Assembly (NCBI GenBank): GCA_002339675.1
Contig: DDKB01000017.1
Span: 584,327-648,326 of the forward strand
Reading direction: 5' to 3'
DNA length: 64,000 nt
From: Stutzerimonas stutzeri
GTDB taxonomy: Bacteria; Pseudomonadota; Gammaproteobacteria; Pseudomonadales; Pseudomonadaceae
A model generated the notes under the pieces. That model ran no database searches. It saw nothing but the letters and a program-made list of their open reading frames with translations, and was not told where the DNA came from. A program made the position numbers and the translations under genes. Below are positions 1 through 10,987 of this stretch, in pieces (within the stretch, counting starts at the first letter, position 1; each line of letters begins with the position of its first letter).

Positions 1-1
1 C

Positions 2-472
2 AAGGCATTCAACGACACCCACGGGCATGACGTCGGCGACGAGGTGCTGCGCCTGGTGGCCAGCCGCTTGCGCAAGGTGGGCGGCGGTGGGCGGGCCTAC
101 CGCTATGGTGGCGAGGAGTTCGCGCTGGTGTTTCCCGGGCGCGATTTGGCGCACTGCCTGCCGCATCTCGAAGCGGTCCGCCAGGCAGTCGAGCATTACC
201 CGCTGCAGTTGCGTGATCGGGCGAGCCGTCCCAAGGATGCGGAGCAGGGGAGGCGCCGGCGTGGTTCCAGTGCGGCGACCAGCGTATCGGTCACCATCAG
301 CATCGGTGTCGCGGAACGCCAGCTGAGCCAGCGCAACCCGGAAGCGGTCATCAAGCAGGCCGACCAGGCGCTTTACAGCGCCAAGCACGCAGGGCGCAAT
401 TGCGTCCGTTCGCAGGACGACACCCGGCGTGGAGCGGTGCGAACCGGCAAGCGGACCGCCGCCGATGGCTGA
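2..472 (+). CDS. Diguanylate cyclase (GGDEF) C-terminal part, 5' truncated by window
   Basis: This is the C-terminal part of a GGDEF domain, which makes cyclic di-GMP from two GTP. The frame is open from base 2 and begins with the metal- and nucleotide-binding segment FNDTHGHDVGDEVLR. An intact GGEEF active-site motif lies at 107-121, so catalytic activity is expected. The RxxD inhibitory site usually found five residues before GGEEF is absent (glycines occupy it), so this enzyme may lack product inhibition through that site. A basic insert follows, and the family-typical SVTISIGVA and ADQALYSAKHAGRN segments close the domain. The last 20 or so residues are a charged tail. The N-terminal sensory portion lies outside the window, so the signal it responds to is unknown. 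Confidence 0.9.
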   Translation, partial: KAFNDTHGHDVGDEVLRLVASRLRKVGGGGRAYRYGGEEFALVFPGRDLAHCLPHLEAVRQAVEHYPLQLRDRASRPKDAEQGRRRRGSSAATSVSVTISIGVAERQLSQRNPEAVIKQADQALYSAKHAGRNCVRSQDDTRRGAVRTGKRTAADG

Positions 473-575
473 AGTTATGACGGCGCATTCATCGGCTGCA
501 ATGTGATGGCGAGTGGGTCGATCAGCCAGTAGCGTGCCCGGCACAACCTGCACGCTGTGCGTTCCGGAGAACGAT

Positions 576-2384
<1,809 letters not shown>

Positions 2385-2402
2385 ACCATCCGCCGGAAAC
2401 CG

Positions 2403-2426
2403 AGCCCGCCTGGTGCGGGCTTTTTT
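2403..2426 (+). terminator. Rho-independent terminator after acyl-CoA dehydrogenase 1
   Basis: A 7-bp perfect stem, AGCCCGC (2403-2409) with GCGGGCT (2415-2421), encloses a 5-base loop and runs into six T residues. It lies 18 bases after the stop codon and probably ends the upstream transcript. Confidence 0.85.
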
Positions 2427-2610
2427 CCGCCTGCCTGCGACGACCTGCCCTTGCCGCCAGGCGGACAAGCTGAGCCGGGAGATAGCTTGGTCAGGACGGG
2501 AACCGCTCGGTCATTTTAAGACGCTTCGGGCGGCGATTGGTCTTCAGTTAGACTCGCAACACTGCTGCGGCCAATCGGCCGGGTGACCTGTGTTCTGCGA
2601 GGTTCTTTTC

Positions 2611-4389
2611 ATGGCTGACTACAAAGCACCGCTGCGCGACATGCGTTTCGTCCTCAATGAAGTCTTCGATGCCCCGGCGCTCTGGCAGACCTTGCCCGCG
2701 CTGGCGGAGCTCGTCGACGCCGACACCGCCGATGCGATCCTCGAGGAGGCGGGCAAGATTACCGCCAACACCATCGCCCCGCTCAACCGCAGCGGCGACG
2801 AAGAGGGTTGCCACTGGAAAGACGGCGCGGTCAGCACCCCGGCCGGCTATCCCGAGGCGTATCGCCTGTACGCGGAAGGCGGCTGGGTGGGCGTCGGTGG
2901 CGACCCGGCCTACGGTGGCATGGGCATGCCCAAGGTGATCTCGGCGCAGGTCGAGGAAATGATGAACTCCGCCAGCCTGGCTTTCGGCCTGTACCCGATG
3001 CTGACCTCCGGCGCCTGCCTGTCGATCTACGCCCACGCCAGCGAGGCGTTGAAGCAGAAATACCTGCCGAACATGTACGCCGGCGTCTGGGCCGGCTCGA
3101 TGTGCCTGACCGAGCCCCATGCGGGCACGGATCTGGGCATCATTCGCACCAAGGCCGAGCCCCAGGCCGACGGTTCCTACAAGGTCAGCGGCACCAAGAT
3201 TTTCATCACTGGCGGCGAGCACGACCTGACCGAAAACATCATCCACCTGGTGCTGGCCAAGCTGCCCGACGCGCCTGCCGGGTCGCGCGGTATCTCGCTG
3301 TTCCTGGTGCCGAAGGTAATGGTCAACGAGGACGGCAGCCTGGGTGAGCGCAACTCACTGTCCTGCGGCTCCATCGAGCACAAGATGGGCATCCAGGCCT
3401 CGGCCACCTGCGTCATGAACTTCGACGGCGCCACCGGCTGGATGGTCGGTGAGCCGAACAAGGGGCTGGCAGCGATGTTCACCATGATGAACTACGAGCG
3501 GCTGGGCGTCGGTATCCAGGGTCTCTCCACCGGTGAGCGTTCCTACCAGAGCGCCATCGAGTACGCCCGCGAGCGCATCCAGAGCCGCGCGCCCACCGGC
3601 CCGGTGGCCCAGGATAAGGCCGCCGACCCCATCATCGTGCACCCGGATGTGCGCCGGATGCTGCTGACCATGAAGGCGCTGAACGAGGGCGGTCGCGCCT
3701 TCTCCAGCTATGTCGCGCTGCAGCTGGACATCGCCAAGTTCAGCGATGACGCCGAAGCCCGCCAGCGCGCCGAAGCGCACGTTGCGCTGCTTACGCCGGT
3801 AGCCAAGGCCTTCCTGACCGACATGGGCCTGGAGACGACCGTCCATGGCCAGCAGATCTTCGGCGGTCACGGTTTTATCCGTGAGTGGGGCCAGGAGCAG
3901 CTGGTACGCGACTGTCGCATCACGCAGATCTACGAAGGCACCAATGGCATCCAGGCGCTCGACCTGCTGGGCCGCAAGGTAGTCGGCAGCGGTGGCGAGC
4001 TGTACCGGGCCTTTGCCGACGAGATCCGCGGTTTCTGCAGTGCGGCGGGTTCGGAGCTGGATGAGTTCATCGCCCCCCTGCGGGCAGCACTGGATAATCT
4101 CGACGAACTCACCGCCTTCGTGCTCGACAGCGCCCAGCGCAATCCCAACGAAATCGGTGCGGCCTCGGTGGAGTACCTGCATGTGCTCGGCTATACCGCC
4201 TATGCGTACATGTGGGCGCGAATGGCTGCCGCCGCGGCAGGCAAGGAAGGGCAGGACGACTTCTACGCAAGCAAGCTAGGCACGGCGCGCTTCTATTTCG
4301 CGCGGCTGCTGCCGCGCATTCATTCGCTGACTGCCACGGTAAAGGCTGGCAGCGAATCGCTCTACCTGTTGGCGGCCGAGCAGTTCTAG
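2611..4389 (+). CDS. Acyl-CoA dehydrogenase (long, DmdC/FadE-like), copy 2
   Basis: This 592-residue FAD-dependent acyl-CoA dehydrogenase is a paralogue of the upstream gene. The two align over their full length, sharing MADYKAPLRDMRF-type starts, CLTEPHAGTDLG, GGHGFIREWGQEQ and the YEGTNGIQALDLLGRK segment with the likely catalytic glutamate. The start at 2611 is preferred over an in-frame upstream codon at 2590 because a GAGG-type ribosome binding site precedes it at normal distance and the N-terminus then matches copy 1. The 226-base gap with a terminator upstream suggests that it has its own promoter. In P. aeruginosa one such gene lies near msrA and dipA, so a tandem pair here points to a duplication with possible chain-length specialisation. 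The substrate is not deducible by eye. Confidence 0.92.
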   Translation: MADYKAPLRDMRFVLNEVFDAPALWQTLPALAELVDADTADAILEEAGKITANTIAPLNRSGDEEGCHWKDGAVSTPAGYPEAYRLYAEGGWVGVGGDPAYGGMGMPKVISAQVEEMMNSASLAFGLYPMLTSGACLSIYAHASEALKQKYLPNMYAGVWAGSMCLTEPHAGTDLGIIRTKAEPQADGSYKVSGTKIFITGGEHDLTENIIHLVLAKLPDAPAGSRGISLFLVPKVMVNEDGSLGERNSLSCGSIEHKMGIQASATCVMNFDGATGWMVGEPNKGLAAMFTMMNYERLGVGIQGLSTGERSYQSAIEYARERIQSRAPTGPVAQDKAADPIIVHPDVRRMLLTMKALNEGGRAFSSYVALQLDIAKFSDDAEARQRAEAHVALLTPVAKAFLTDMGLETTVHGQQIFGGHGFIREWGQEQLVRDCRITQIYEGTNGIQALDLLGRKVVGSGGELYRAFADEIRGFCSAAGSELDEFIAPLRAALDNLDELTAFVLDSAQRNPNEIGAASVEYLHVLGYTAYAYMWARMAAAAAGKEGQDDFYASKLGTARFYFARLLPRIHSLTATVKAGSESLYLLAAEQF

Positions 4390-4693
4390 GCGGCTTAAGC
4401 CGTACAGGCACATTGAAATTAATCCGCCATGTTTTGGAACATTGCGCCACTACACCAGTCATAGACGTGCATCGCTTGTAGTCATTTGCTTACACGAAAC
4501 GCCGTGGAGTCGGATCCATGTAGGCGATGGCTTACAAATCGTGGTGCAAATTGCTACTACAGGTTCGCCCGGGCGGCCGGTAGGCTTTTGCTCCATGGAC
4601 GCCGCGTAGGGAAGCGCACAAACAACACGGATGCGAAGCGGAACGACGCCAGGAAGGCGCACGTCACGGATGTCAGGATTCAGTCTGCAAAGG
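4390..4693. other. Intergenic region, no convincing gene; possible small RNA
   Basis: About 300 bases separate the dehydrogenase stop from a good plus-strand terminator. Several short frames are open on both strands but none has a ribosome binding site, a recognisable product or good codon use. Because the terminator lies some 300 bases after the nearest gene, the stretch could be a long 3' untranslated region or a separate small RNA. Nothing in it matches an sRNA family I can recognise. Confidence 0.35.
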
Positions 4694-4719
4694 CCCCGCT
4701 TCGGCGGGGTTTTCTTTTT
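4694..4719 (+). terminator. Rho-independent terminator (plus strand)
   Basis: CCCCGC-TTCG-GCGGGG is a 6-bp GC stem with a stable UUCG-type tetraloop, followed by a T-rich tract (TTTTCTTTTTC). On the minus strand it lacks a T tract, so it mainly serves plus-strand transcripts, although it may also help stop msrA. Confidence 0.75.
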
Positions 4720-4775
4720 CTGGCGGGCGCGCCAGCGCCGGACGGCGCAGCCAGGCGCGGCGCCCGGCGCCGTTT

Positions 4776-5423
4776 TCAGGCTGGCAAACAGACGCCTGTC
4801 CCACCCAGCCCGCAATAGCCGCCGGGGTTCTTGGCCAGGTACTGCTGGTGATAGGCCTCGGCATAGTAGAAAGCCGGTGCTTCGGCGATTTCGGTGGTGA
4901 TGCTGCCAAGGCCATTGCGCGTCAGTTCGGCCTGAAAGCGCGCCTCGCTGTCGCGCGCGGCCTGCAACTGGGCTGCGTCGAAACAATAGATGGCCGAACG
5001 GTATTGCGTGCCCATGTCGTTGCCCTGTCGCATGCCCTGGGTCGGGTTGTGCGCCTCCCAGAACACCTTCAGCAGCTGCGCATAGGACACCTGGTCGGGG
5101 TCGAATACCACCAGCACGGCTTCGGTGTGGCCAGTCAGCCCCGAGCAGACTTCTTCATAGGTGGGGTTGGGCGTGTGCCCGCCGGCATAGCCGACCGCGG
5201 TGGTCCAGACGCCGGGCAGTTCCCAGAAGCGTCGCTCTGCGCCCCAGAAGCAACCCATGGCAAAGACCGCCTGCTGCAGGGATCCCGGGAAGGGTGGCTG
5301 CAGGGGGTTGCCGTTGACGAAGTGCGCCTCCGGCACCGGCACCGCGGTAGCGCGTCCGGGAAGTGCTTGCCCGGCATCTGGGAGGGCCTGTTTGTGAACG
5401 AGTATTTGCGAGCGCAGGGTCAT
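4776..5423 (-). CDS. msrA: Peptide methionine sulfoxide reductase MsrA
   Basis: This 215-residue cytosolic enzyme reduces methionine-S-sulfoxide in free and protein-bound form, using thioredoxin to recycle its cysteines. The catalytic GCFWG motif places the nucleophilic cysteine at residue 58. The C-terminal GYCGLGGTGVC segment supplies the resolving cysteines. The N-terminal extension of about 50 residues before the core is typical of the long proteobacterial MsrA form. GAGG precedes the ATG on the minus strand. The gene is next to the DipA-like gene on the same strand, as in P. aeruginosa (PA5018/PA5017), with an 89-base gap between them. Confidence 0.95.
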   Translation of the reverse strand: MTLRSQILVHKQALPDAGQALPGRATAVPVPEAHFVNGNPLQPPFPGSLQQAVFAMGCFWGAERRFWELPGVWTTAVGYAGGHTPNPTYEEVCSGLTGHTEAVLVVFDPDQVSYAQLLKVFWEAHNPTQGMRQGNDMGTQYRSAIYCFDAAQLQAARDSEARFQAELTRNGLGSITTEIAEAPAFYYAEAYHQQYLAKNPGGYCGLGGTGVCLPA

Positions 5424-5512
5424 GGCGGGTCCTCGAACCTAGGGTCTGGCCCTAGCCTAAGCTACCGGGCCGGCAAAACCAACGCGGCGGGTCGAACGGC
5501 GGTGACCGTGCC

Positions 5513-8188
5513 TCAGAGCCAGTTTGGATAGCGGCGCAGCGAGCCGAGCAGCTCGTTGCCAGGGATGGGCTTGTCGAACAGGTAACCCTGGCCGATGTCG
5601 CAGCGTTGATGGCGCAGGAACGCCAGTTGTTCGACGGTCTCGATGCCTTCGGCGACGACCTTCAGGTGCAGGTTGCGCGCCATGGCGATCACGGCGGAGG
5701 TGATCTCGATGTCGTCTTGGTTGCCGGGAATGTCCTTGATGAAGCTCCGGTCGATCTTGATCACGTCGATGGGAAACTTCTTTAGATAGCTCAACGAGGA
5801 ATAGCCGGTCCCGAAGTCATCCATCGCCAGCGTCACGCCAAGGGCCTTGAGACCGATCAGCTGCTGGCGGGTTTCTTCGGTCGCCTCAAGGAGCAGGCTT
5901 TCGGTGAGCTCCAGCTCCAAGCGCCCTGGGGGTAGCCCTTCCTCTTCGAGGATGGTGGCGATCGAGCCGACCAGGTCGGGGTCGGAGAACTGCTTCGGTG
6001 AGAGGTTGATCGCCACCTGGGGCGTGCCGCTGCCTTGCGCCGCCAGTTGCAGGCCCATCCGGCAGGCTTCCCGCGCAACCCACTTGCCGATGGGAATGAT
6101 GAGCCCGGTTTCTTCGGCCACGCCGATGAACTGGTCCGGCCGGATCATGCCCTTTTCCGGGTGATTCCAGCGCAGCAGCGCTTCGAGCCCCTGCAGGCGC
6201 CCCGTTCGCAGGCAGAGCTTGGGCTGGTAGAAGACCTCGAGCTCGTTTTGCACCAACGCGCGGCGCAGGTTGTTCTCGACGAACAGCTTGTAGTTGGCTT
6301 CAGCATGCAGGGTTTCGGTAAACACCTGCACCTGGTTCTTGCCGTTGGCCTTGGCCTTGTGCAGCGCAAGGCCCGCATGCTTCATCAGGGTTTCCGGGTC
6401 GCGGCCGTGCAGCGGCGAGCAGGCTAGCCCCAGCGAGCCGCTGACGCTGATCAGCTGCTTGTCGACGAACAACGGCTTGTCGAGGATGCGCAGCACCTGA
6501 TGCGCCAGGTGCTGGCCTTCCTCGATGTCCATGTCATCGAGCAGCAGCGCGAATTCGTTGCTGGCGAAGCGCGCCAGTACGCTGCTGCGGTTCAGGCTGT
6601 TGCGCAGGCGACGGGCCAGGCTGGTCAGCAGTTTGTCGCCGGTCTGGTGGCCGAGGCTGTCGTTGATGCGCTTGAAGTTGTCGATGTCCACCAGCAACAG
6701 GCACAGCTGAGGTTCCCGACCGTTGGCGAAGCGCTCTTCGATGCTGCGAATGAAGAATGGCCGGTTGCCCAGGCCCGTCAGGTTGTCGGTATAGGCCAGG
6801 CGCTCGATGTGCTGCTGCGCCAGCTTGCTGTGGGTAATGTCCTCGTAGATGCCGATGTAGTGGGTCAGCTCGCCGCTCTCGCCGTATACCTTGGAAATCG
6901 ACAGCTGCCCCCAATACGGCTCCTGGTTCTTGCGCCGGCTGCGGAACTCACCTTGCCAGCTGTTGCTCTGGGCCAGCGCCGAAGACGTGTCGAATAGCAG
7001 CTCGCTGAGGTTTTCCAGGGTGGTCAGCTCTGCCAGTCGGCGGCCGCGAACCTCGCCGGCGGAGAACTGGGTGATGGCCGTGAAGCTGGGGTTGACGTAG
7101 TCGACCACGCCGTTCTTGTCCACCAGGATGAAGGCGCTGGCGCTCTGCTCGACGGCGCGCTGGAACAGGTGCAGGGTGTGAGTAGCGCTGACCCGCTGCT
7201 GGTTGGCCAGCACCTGGGCGTACTGGTCGGCCAGTTCCCCGGCGAAGGCGATCTCGTCGGTATGCCAGGCACGGGTGCCGCCGGCGTGCTCCAGGCAGAG
7301 CACACCGATCACGTCGCCGCCGACCCGGATGGTCGCGTCGAGGATCGAGGTGATCTCGCGTGGCTTGAAGAAGGTGCCGTGCAGTTCACAGGTGCGCGCA
7401 TCCTCGGCGACGTTCTGCACGTCGATCACGCGGCCGCTGTGCACCGCCTCCATGTAGCGGGGGCAGGCTGTCAGGTCCAGGGTCGATGGGTATTCGAGGC
7501 TGCCCTTGTCTCGGCAGTAGGCGGCGATGGCTTCGAGCTGCTTGCCGGTGAGATGCCAGATGGAGGCGCGAGCGATGCCGTAGGCTTCGCAGGCCGCCTG
7601 GGTTATCAGTTGCGCCGCTTCCAGCTGGGGATTGGCCGTGCTGTAGCGATGCCGGGCCAGCCGCACGATCAGGCTCTGCTGCGCGCGCGAGCGGATCAGG
7701 TGCTCGAGGTGTTCGTCCTGGGCCTGCTGGTAGAACTCCAGCGAGGCGCGAAGCTTGGCGTTTTGCGCTTCGAGCGCCGGTGAGCTGCCGCTCGCCTGGG
7801 GCTGGACGATGAGGTAGCCACGCACCAGTTCTCGACCATACTGTTGGCAGAGTTCGCCCGTTTCCAGGACGTCCCGCGGGCCGCCGACGGTGTGCAGGCA
7901 GTAGCGAATCACGTAGTGGCCCTGGACGGCCAGCTGGGCCTGCACGACGTCATGCAGCTGTAGCCGGGCCTGGGGTTCCATCAGGCTGGCATAGGGCGAG
8001 TCGATCAGTGAGCAGAGGTCGTGTGCCGGTTGACCGAGGTGACGTTCGCAGGAGGGGTCGAGAAACAGCAGGGCCCAGCTGGATTCGTTCAAACGCTCGA
8101 AGCGCAGCATGCCGAGCCGGGTGGGCTCTGGCAACTGCGTCACAACCTCGGTCGCCAAACGGCTGGCGGCATCGGTATGTATTTTCAT
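5513..8188 (-). CDS. dipA: PAS-GAF-PAS-GGDEF-EAL cyclic di-GMP phosphodiesterase, DipA-like
   Basis: This large cytosolic c-di-GMP signalling protein has about 891 residues from the start I prefer. The order is a PAS-like region (~20-130), a GAF domain (~185-320), a second PAS (~341-450), GGDEF (~460-620) and EAL (~640-890). The GGDEF active site is degenerate (ASNEF), whereas the EAL domain keeps EALLRW, DDFGTGYSSL and KIDRSF, so net phosphodiesterase activity is expected. The degenerate GGDEF may act as a GTP-sensing regulatory domain. Position next to msrA and aceEF and the length match P. aeruginosa DipA (PA5017), which promotes biofilm dispersal. The start is uncertain: ATG at 8188 gives MKIHTDAASRL, while in-frame ATG at 8278 or TTG at 8290 would add 30-34 residues. 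Confidence 0.88.
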   Translation of the reverse strand: MKIHTDAASRLATEVVTQLPEPTRLGMLRFERLNESSWALLFLDPSCERHLGQPAHDLCSLIDSPYASLMEPQARLQLHDVVQAQLAVQGHYVIRYCLHTVGGPRDVLETGELCQQYGRELVRGYLIVQPQASGSSPALEAQNAKLRASLEFYQQAQDEHLEHLIRSRAQQSLIVRLARHRYSTANPQLEAAQLITQAACEAYGIARASIWHLTGKQLEAIAAYCRDKGSLEYPSTLDLTACPRYMEAVHSGRVIDVQNVAEDARTCELHGTFFKPREITSILDATIRVGGDVIGVLCLEHAGGTRAWHTDEIAFAGELADQYAQVLANQQRVSATHTLHLFQRAVEQSASAFILVDKNGVVDYVNPSFTAITQFSAGEVRGRRLAELTTLENLSELLFDTSSALAQSNSWQGEFRSRRKNQEPYWGQLSISKVYGESGELTHYIGIYEDITHSKLAQQHIERLAYTDNLTGLGNRPFFIRSIEERFANGREPQLCLLLVDIDNFKRINDSLGHQTGDKLLTSLARRLRNSLNRSSVLARFASNEFALLLDDMDIEEGQHLAHQVLRILDKPLFVDKQLISVSGSLGLACSPLHGRDPETLMKHAGLALHKAKANGKNQVQVFTETLHAEANYKLFVENNLRRALVQNELEVFYQPKLCLRTGRLQGLEALLRWNHPEKGMIRPDQFIGVAEETGLIIPIGKWVAREACRMGLQLAAQGSGTPQVAINLSPKQFSDPDLVGSIATILEEEGLPPGRLELELTESLLLEATEETRQQLIGLKALGVTLAMDDFGTGYSSLSYLKKFPIDVIKIDRSFIKDIPGNQDDIEITSAVIAMARNLHLKVVAEGIETVEQLAFLRHQRCDIGQGYLFDKPIPGNELLGSLRRYPNWL

Positions 8189-8299
8189 CGAGCGGTTTGC
8201 TTCCAGTATGCTGCGCGAATTCGCTTCGTTAGCCGCAGCGTAGACGCCTTTTGGGGCGCGGCGATGGCGAAATAACATTAATTGGCTCAAGGGTGCATC

Positions 8300-8827
8300 A
8301 TGCAGCAGGGACTGACAAGCCGGCTATCAAAGTTACTGGTGATATCCCTCTGCCTGATCGCAGGCGGGCCGCTGCGAGCCGCCGAATCCGGCGTGCTGGG
8401 CTCGGACGAATCGACCCGTTATCTGGCCGAACTCAAGTCACTCTATCTGGCCGGGGACGAGCGCCAGGCGCTGCTGGCGCACAGCAACGCGCTGCTCAAG
8501 ACCTACGCGCTACGCGCCGCCTACCAGGTGGGTCAGGCCAATCCGGTCGACCTCGAATACCGCCTGAGCATCGGTGCGCCTGGCGAGCTGCGGGTGCGCG
8601 AAGAACGGCGTGACGCGGCCGGCAACCTGGCCGTGCGCAACCGCAGCTTCTCGGTATTCGGAATGGACCCCTATATCCAGTATCAATGCCCGCCGCAGGG
8701 CGTTGTCTGTAGCTTCCAGAACCCGGCGGACGGCGATTCCTGGCTGACCATCCTGCGCGAACCGCAGGGCGCCGAGGCGCTGGCGAAGGCACTTTCCTAT
8801 CTGTTCCGCAATCTGCAGAAAGGCTAG
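8300..8827 (+). CDS. Small exported protein of unknown function
   Basis: This protein has 175 residues and I do not recognise the family. The start at 8300 is preferred because AAGGG lies six bases upstream and it opens a clean signal peptide: basic residues, a hydrophobic run (LLVISLCLIAGG) and a likely cleavage after LRAA, so the product is probably periplasmic. The mature part begins with a helical section rich in Ala and Leu. It then has a beta-type region with two cysteines in CPPQGVVC that could form a disulfide. It is divergent from the DipA-like gene (111-base gap) and convergent with aceF. The location next to a c-di-GMP gene hints at a role but shows none. Confidence 0.75.
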   Translation: MQQGLTSRLSKLLVISLCLIAGGPLRAAESGVLGSDESTRYLAELKSLYLAGDERQALLAHSNALLKTYALRAAYQVGQANPVDLEYRLSIGAPGELRVREERRDAAGNLAVRNRSFSVFGMDPYIQYQCPPQGVVCSFQNPADGDSWLTILREPQGAEALAKALSYLFRNLQKG

Positions 8828-8863
8828 CCCCGCGCCGCGGCTTCGAACCCCCTACCAGAACGC

Positions 8864-8896
8864 AAAAAGCCTGGAGCTGTTCAGGCTTCAGGCTTT
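8864..8896 (-). terminator. Terminator of the aceEF transcript (minus strand)
   Basis: Read on the minus strand, AAGCCTG (two overlapping copies at 8882-8895) pairs with CAGGCTT (8867-8873) and is followed by a run of five T. It is about 65 bases past the aceF stop and in the gap between convergent genes. Confidence 0.65.
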
Positions 8897-8959
8897 GCTG
8901 TCGATGCGGAAATGCCCTGCGGGCCAGGCCAGGCGGCAAGGCCCGCGTAGCTCAGCTCC

Positions 8960-10963
8960 TCACAGCAGCATCGTGCGGATATCCGCCAGCAGCTCGGACA
9001 GGCGCTTGGTGAAGCGCGCCGCCGCAGCACCGTTGATGACGCGGTGGTCGTAGGACAGCGACAGCGGCAGCATCAGGCGAGGCTGGAAGGCCTTGCCGTC
9101 CCATACCGGTTGCATGGTTGCCTTGGAGACGCCGAGGATCGCCACTTCCGGCGCGTTGACGATCGGCGTGAAGCCGGTACCGCCAATGTGGCCGAGGCTG
9201 GAGATCGTGAAGCAGGCGCCTTGCATGGCATCGGGTGACAGCTTCTTGGTACGCGCTTTCTCGGCGAGTTCCGCTGCTTCGGCGGCCAGCTGCAGCAGGC
9301 TCTTCTGGTCGACGTTCTTGATGACCGGAACCAGCAAGCCGTCCGGCGTATCCACGGCGAAGCCGATGTGGACGTACTTCTTGCGGATCACCGCCTTGCC
9401 GCTTGGCGCAAGCGAGGCGTTGAACTCCGGCAGCTCCTTGAGCAGATGCGCGCAGGCCTTGAGCAGCAGTGGCAGTACGGTCAGCTTGACGCCGGCCTTC
9501 TCCGCTACCGCCTTCTGCGCTACGCGGAAGGCTTCCAGCTCGGTGATGTCCGACGACTCGAACTGGGTCACGTGCGGCACGTTGAGCCAGCTGCGATGCA
9601 GGTTGGCGGCGCCGACCTGCATCAGGCGGGTCATCGGCACTTCTTCGACTTCACCGAACTTGCTGAAGTCCACTTCCGGAACCGCTGGGATACCCGAGCC
9701 GCCCGCCGCGCCGGCGGCTGGCGCCTGCTTGGCTTTGTGCATCATGTTCTTGACGTAGGCCTGGACGTCTTCCTTGAGGATGCGTCCCTTTGGGCCTGTG
9801 CCTTGAACGTCAGCCAGCTCGACACCGAATTCTCGCGCCGTCATGCGCACCGCGGGGCCGGCGTGTACCTTGCTGCCGGCCTTGCTTGGCCCGCTTACCG
9901 CAGGTGCCGGCGTGGCGGCAGCCTTGGCTTCGGGCACGCCCTGCTTGTTCGGCGCGACGGCCTGTTGCTGTGGCGCGGCTTCCTGTGGCTTGGACTCGGC
10001 CTTTTTCGCTGGCGCTGCGCCTTTGACTTTCAGGGTCAGGATCAGGTCGCCGGTCTTGGCATCGTCACCCACCTTGATCGACAGCGACTCCACGACGCCT
10101 GCTTTGGGCGCCGGGATTTCCATGCTGGCCTTGTCGGACTCGAGGGTGATCAGCGACTGATCGGCCTCAACGCTGTCGCCGGCCTTGATCATGACTTCGA
10201 TGACCTTGGCGCTGCCGCTGGAGCCGATGTCCGGGATACGGACGTCTTCCACGGACTCGCCTGCCGCTTCAGCGGGTGCTTCTGCTGCCGGCTCGGTCAG
10301 TTTCTCCTGGGCTGGAGCTTGTGCCGGGCTGGACGGAGCGCTACTGGCAGCTGCCGGCTTGCTTGCGGTCGCGCCCTTGAGGACCAGTATCAGGTCGCCA
10401 GTGCCCAGCTCGTCGCCCACCTTGACCGAGATGCTTTCGACCACGCCGGCGGCCGGAGAGGGAATCTCCATGCTGGCCTTGTCAGACTCGAGGGTGATCA
10501 GCGGTTGTTCGGCCTCAATGGTATCGCCGACATTGACCGAGACCTCGATCACGCTGGCTTTGCCAGACGAGCCGATATCCGGGACCTTGATCTCCTGCGA
10601 TTCTCCTTCGGCCGAGGCGGAGGATGACTCTTCACCCTGGGCGGCGGGCGCTTCGGCTTTGTCGGCCGGGCCGCTAGCGTCGGCGGCAGGCTCGGCATCG
10701 GCTTGCGCCGGTGCTTCGCTGCCCTGGGCGTCTTCGCTTTCCAGCTCCAGCAGTTCGTCGCCTTCCTTCAGTCGATCGCCCAGCTTGACCTTAAGCGCTT
10801 TCACGACGCCCGCCTTGGGCGCGGGGATTTCCATGCTGGCCTTGTCGGACTCCAGCGTCAGGATGCTCTGGTCGGCTTCGATACGGTCGCCGACCTTGAC
10901 GAACAACTCGATAACTTCACCCTCACCGCTGCCGATGTCGGGTACGCGTATGGTTTCACTCAC
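8960..10963 (-). CDS. aceF: Pyruvate dehydrogenase E2, dihydrolipoamide acetyltransferase
   Basis: This is the core of the pyruvate dehydrogenase complex, about 667 residues. It takes the acetyl group from E1 on lipoyl-lysine and passes it to CoA. Three N-terminal lipoyl domains each carry the ESDKASMEIP lipoylation motif, with the target lysines at residues 41, 162 and 278, linked by long Ala/Pro-rich hinges. A peripheral-subunit-binding domain (RMTAREFGVELADVQGTG) comes next, then the catalytic domain ending in DHRVINGAAAARF. The usual Asp of DHRxxDG is Asn here, which I recall also in the Azotobacter enzyme. The start is the GTG at 10963 with AGGAG upstream; the GTG at 10984 lies ahead of that site. 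It is 24 bases downstream of aceE in the same operon. Confidence 0.96.
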   Translation of the reverse strand: MSETIRVPDIGSGEGEVIELFVKVGDRIEADQSILTLESDKASMEIPAPKAGVVKALKVKLGDRLKEGDELLELESEDAQGSEAPAQADAEPAADASGPADKAEAPAAQGEESSSASAEGESQEIKVPDIGSSGKASVIEVSVNVGDTIEAEQPLITLESDKASMEIPSPAAGVVESISVKVGDELGTGDLILVLKGATASKPAAASSAPSSPAQAPAQEKLTEPAAEAPAEAAGESVEDVRIPDIGSSGSAKVIEVMIKAGDSVEADQSLITLESDKASMEIPAPKAGVVESLSIKVGDDAKTGDLILTLKVKGAAPAKKAESKPQEAAPQQQAVAPNKQGVPEAKAAATPAPAVSGPSKAGSKVHAGPAVRMTAREFGVELADVQGTGPKGRILKEDVQAYVKNMMHKAKQAPAAGAAGGSGIPAVPEVDFSKFGEVEEVPMTRLMQVGAANLHRSWLNVPHVTQFESSDITELEAFRVAQKAVAEKAGVKLTVLPLLLKACAHLLKELPEFNASLAPSGKAVIRKKYVHIGFAVDTPDGLLVPVIKNVDQKSLLQLAAEAAELAEKARTKKLSPDAMQGACFTISSLGHIGGTGFTPIVNAPEVAILGVSKATMQPVWDGKAFQPRLMLPLSLSYDHRVINGAAAARFTKRLSELLADIRTMLL

Positions 10964-10987
10964 AATAGGTTCTCCTGTGCGCACGCA

